DNA of 6,208 bases from Pseudomonadota bacterium (GTDB taxonomy: Bacteria; Pseudomonadota; Alphaproteobacteria; Acetobacterales; Acetobacteraceae). Shown here one piece after another: positions 5,175 through 6,208 of the stretch (positions are counted from its first letter, which is position 1; every line of letters begins with the position of its first letter). The stretch covers positions 1-6,208 of the forward strand of contig JAJYAF010000137.1 in assembly GCA_021779655.1 (NCBI GenBank), in the 5' to 3' direction. The translations under genes and the position numbers were made by a program. The notes below the pieces were generated by a model. It saw only the letters and a program-made list of their open reading frames with translations. It was not told the origin of the DNA and ran no database searches.

Positions 5175-6139
5175 CCGGCCCGGGTAAAAATGCGGGCGCC
5201 GGGGGGGAGCAGGCGCGGCGCACCGTTGAGATCGAGGATTTCACCAACCTCTATTTCATTCATCCGGTCTCGGCCCGGCTCGTCCCGGTTTTCGCCCGGG
5301 CCGGGATCACGCCGAACATGGTTTCGCTCTTCGGGATGGCCTGCGGCGTTTTCGCCGGCGCGTGCTATTTCTTCTACCGGAACACCGGATGCGCGATCGC
5401 CGGCTTCGTGCTGATGCTCGCCTGGCATGTCATGGATGGCGCGGACGGCCAGCTCGCCCGGCTGACCCGGTCCTATAGCGATTTCGGCAAGGTTCTGGAC
5501 GGTATTTGTGACTACGTGACCTTCGCCGCCGTTTATGCCGGGCTCGGGCTGGCGCTCGTGCCCGTTTTTGGCGGCTGGGTCTGCGCGGTGATTCTGTTTT
5601 CCGGGATATGCCATGCGGTACAGTCCGCCGCTTACGAGGTGCAGCGCCAGAGTTACGATTTCTGGGGGAAGGGCAGGCAATCCGCCGCGCCGCCATCGCT
5701 GGCGGCTCCCGCGGCCGCGCCGCCTGTTCCCGCGCGGGGCGCAATGCGGCGCGTGGCCGTGGAACTGAACCGTATCTATGCGCGCGTGCAGCTTTGGGCG
5801 GCGGGCAACGACTCGTTTGGTGCACGCTTCGCTGCCATCATGGCCGCCCATCCGGGCCGGGAGGCGATGCTGCGCGCCGAATACCGCGCGCATTTCGCGC
5901 CCCTGGTACGGCGCTGGGGCATACTCAGCGCCAATTATCGCACGCTCGGCATTTTCATCGCCGCCCTGCTGCGGCTACCGCTGCTGTATTTTCTCTTTGA
6001 AATCGCCGGCTTCAGCCTGATTCTCCTGGTTCTGCTCAGGGCGCAGAAAACGGCCAACGCGGAATTTTTGCGGCAGATCGGGCAGGCGGAACGGCGGCGC
6101 GAGCCGCTCATGCCCGCGATCCAGCAGCCAAGCGCCTGA
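5171..6139 (+). CDS. CDP-alcohol phosphotransferase, membrane protein (predicted phosphoinositol transferase)
   Basis: The family signature D-x2-DG-x2-AR-x8-G-x3-D-x3-D is complete at residues 89-114 (D89, D92, G93, A96, R97, G106, D110, D114), so the metal-binding active site is intact. Such enzymes move a phospho-alcohol from a CDP-alcohol to a hydroxyl acceptor inside the membrane. I take the GTG at 5171 as the start because it overlaps the previous stop (GTGA), matching the ATGA junction before it. A start further upstream would overlap the previous gene by about 100 bases. This gives 322 residues. Hydrophobic segments lie near 50-69, 74-88, 116-133, 136-152, 258-276 and 278-290. Between residues 165 and 250 is a soluble insert that begins with an Ala/Pro-rich linker (172-190), unlike the roughly 200-residue core family. 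The gene order suggests CDP-inositol as donor; ceramide or diacylglycerol as acceptor is inferred. A classical PI-phosphate synthase using CDP-diacylglycerol is the main alternative. Confidence 0.85.
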   Translation: MTGPGKNAGAGGEQARRTVEIEDFTNLYFIHPVSARLVPVFARAGITPNMVSLFGMACGVFAGACYFFYRNTGCAIAGFVLMLAWHVMDGADGQLARLTRSYSDFGKVLDGICDYVTFAAVYAGLGLALVPVFGGWVCAVILFSGICHAVQSAAYEVQRQSYDFWGKGRQSAAPPSLAAPAAAPPVPARGAMRRVAVELNRIYARVQLWAAGNDSFGARFAAIMAAHPGREAMLRAEYRAHFAPLVRRWGILSANYRTLGIFIAALLRLPLLYFLFEIAGFSLILLVLLRAQKTANAEFLRQIGQAERRREPLMPAIQQPSA

Positions 6140-6208
6140 CCCCGCCAGAACCACCGACGGGGCCAGGGCCGATGCCGCCGGATCGAGCGCCAGCAGGATG
6201 CCAAGATA
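5975..6208 (-). CDS. Possible C-terminal end of a converging unknown gene (partial, doubtful)
   Basis: A minus-strand frame is open from the right edge to a TAG at 5975-5977, about 77 residues. Its first part (YLGILLALDPAASALAPSV, then LAGSGAWLLDRG) is hydrophobic with GC-rich third positions, as in a real membrane segment. Against it, more than two thirds of the frame lies antisense to the CDP-alcohol phosphotransferase gene, and I recognise no family. The other minus frame closing nearer (stop at 6108) gives Gly/Arg/Ser-rich sequence. Only the next bases to the right can decide. Confidence 0.2.
   Translation of the reverse strand, partial: YLGILLALDPAASALAPSVVLAGSGAWLLDRGHERLAPPFRLPDLPQKFRVGRFLRPEQNQENQAEAGDFKEKIQQR

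Noticed and set aside
6140..6162. CCCCG-N13-CGGGG inverted repeat just after the transferase stop as a terminator
   Set aside because: The arms are only 5 bp with a 13-base loop and no T-run; such pairings are common in GC-rich DNA.

Overview
The window is GC-rich bacterial chromosome with tightly packed genes. The gene families and layout suggest an alphaproteobacterium of the sphingolipid-making kind (Caulobacter, Sphingomonas or Acetobacteraceae-like). That placement is an inference from gene content; there is no rRNA or other marker to confirm it.

Left part (1-3016), ceramide synthesis. A plus-strand fragment is the C-terminal end of a GNAT-fold acyltransferase that resembles the bacterial ceramide synthase type (CerS/bCerS). 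It converges on a two-gene minus-strand operon: a fatty acyl-AMP/acyl-ACP ligase (AasR-like) followed by an extended SDR oxidoreductase (CerR-like). In Caulobacter, counterparts of these three genes work with serine palmitoyltransferase (Spt) and a dedicated acyl carrier protein (AcpR) to make ceramide. Spt and AcpR are not in this window.

Middle (3017-3324). A 308-base divergent regulatory region holds a good sigma-70-type promoter for the rightward operon, a 17-bp direct repeat with a 20-bp period, and an imperfect 16-bp palindrome directly upstream of the leftward operon.

Right part (3325-6139), an inositol-phosphate head-group operon. Three plus-strand genes are joined by 4-base stop/start overlaps (ATGA, then GTGA): inositol-3-phosphate synthase, a nucleotidyltransferase of the CTP:inositol-1-phosphate cytidylyltransferase type, and a membrane CDP-alcohol phosphotransferase with an intact catalytic motif. 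Read in order they predict glucose-6-phosphate to inositol-1(3)-phosphate to CDP-inositol to a phosphoinositol-linked product.

Together the divergent operons suggest a complete idea: ceramide is made by the left module and capped with phosphoinositol from CDP-inositol by the right module. This would be a Kennedy-like route to inositol phosphorylceramide, distinct from the CDP-diacylglycerol/PI-dependent routes. The enzyme families are seen in the sequence; the joint pathway is a hypothesis. The last 69 bases hold no clear gene, only the possible end of a converging minus-strand frame.
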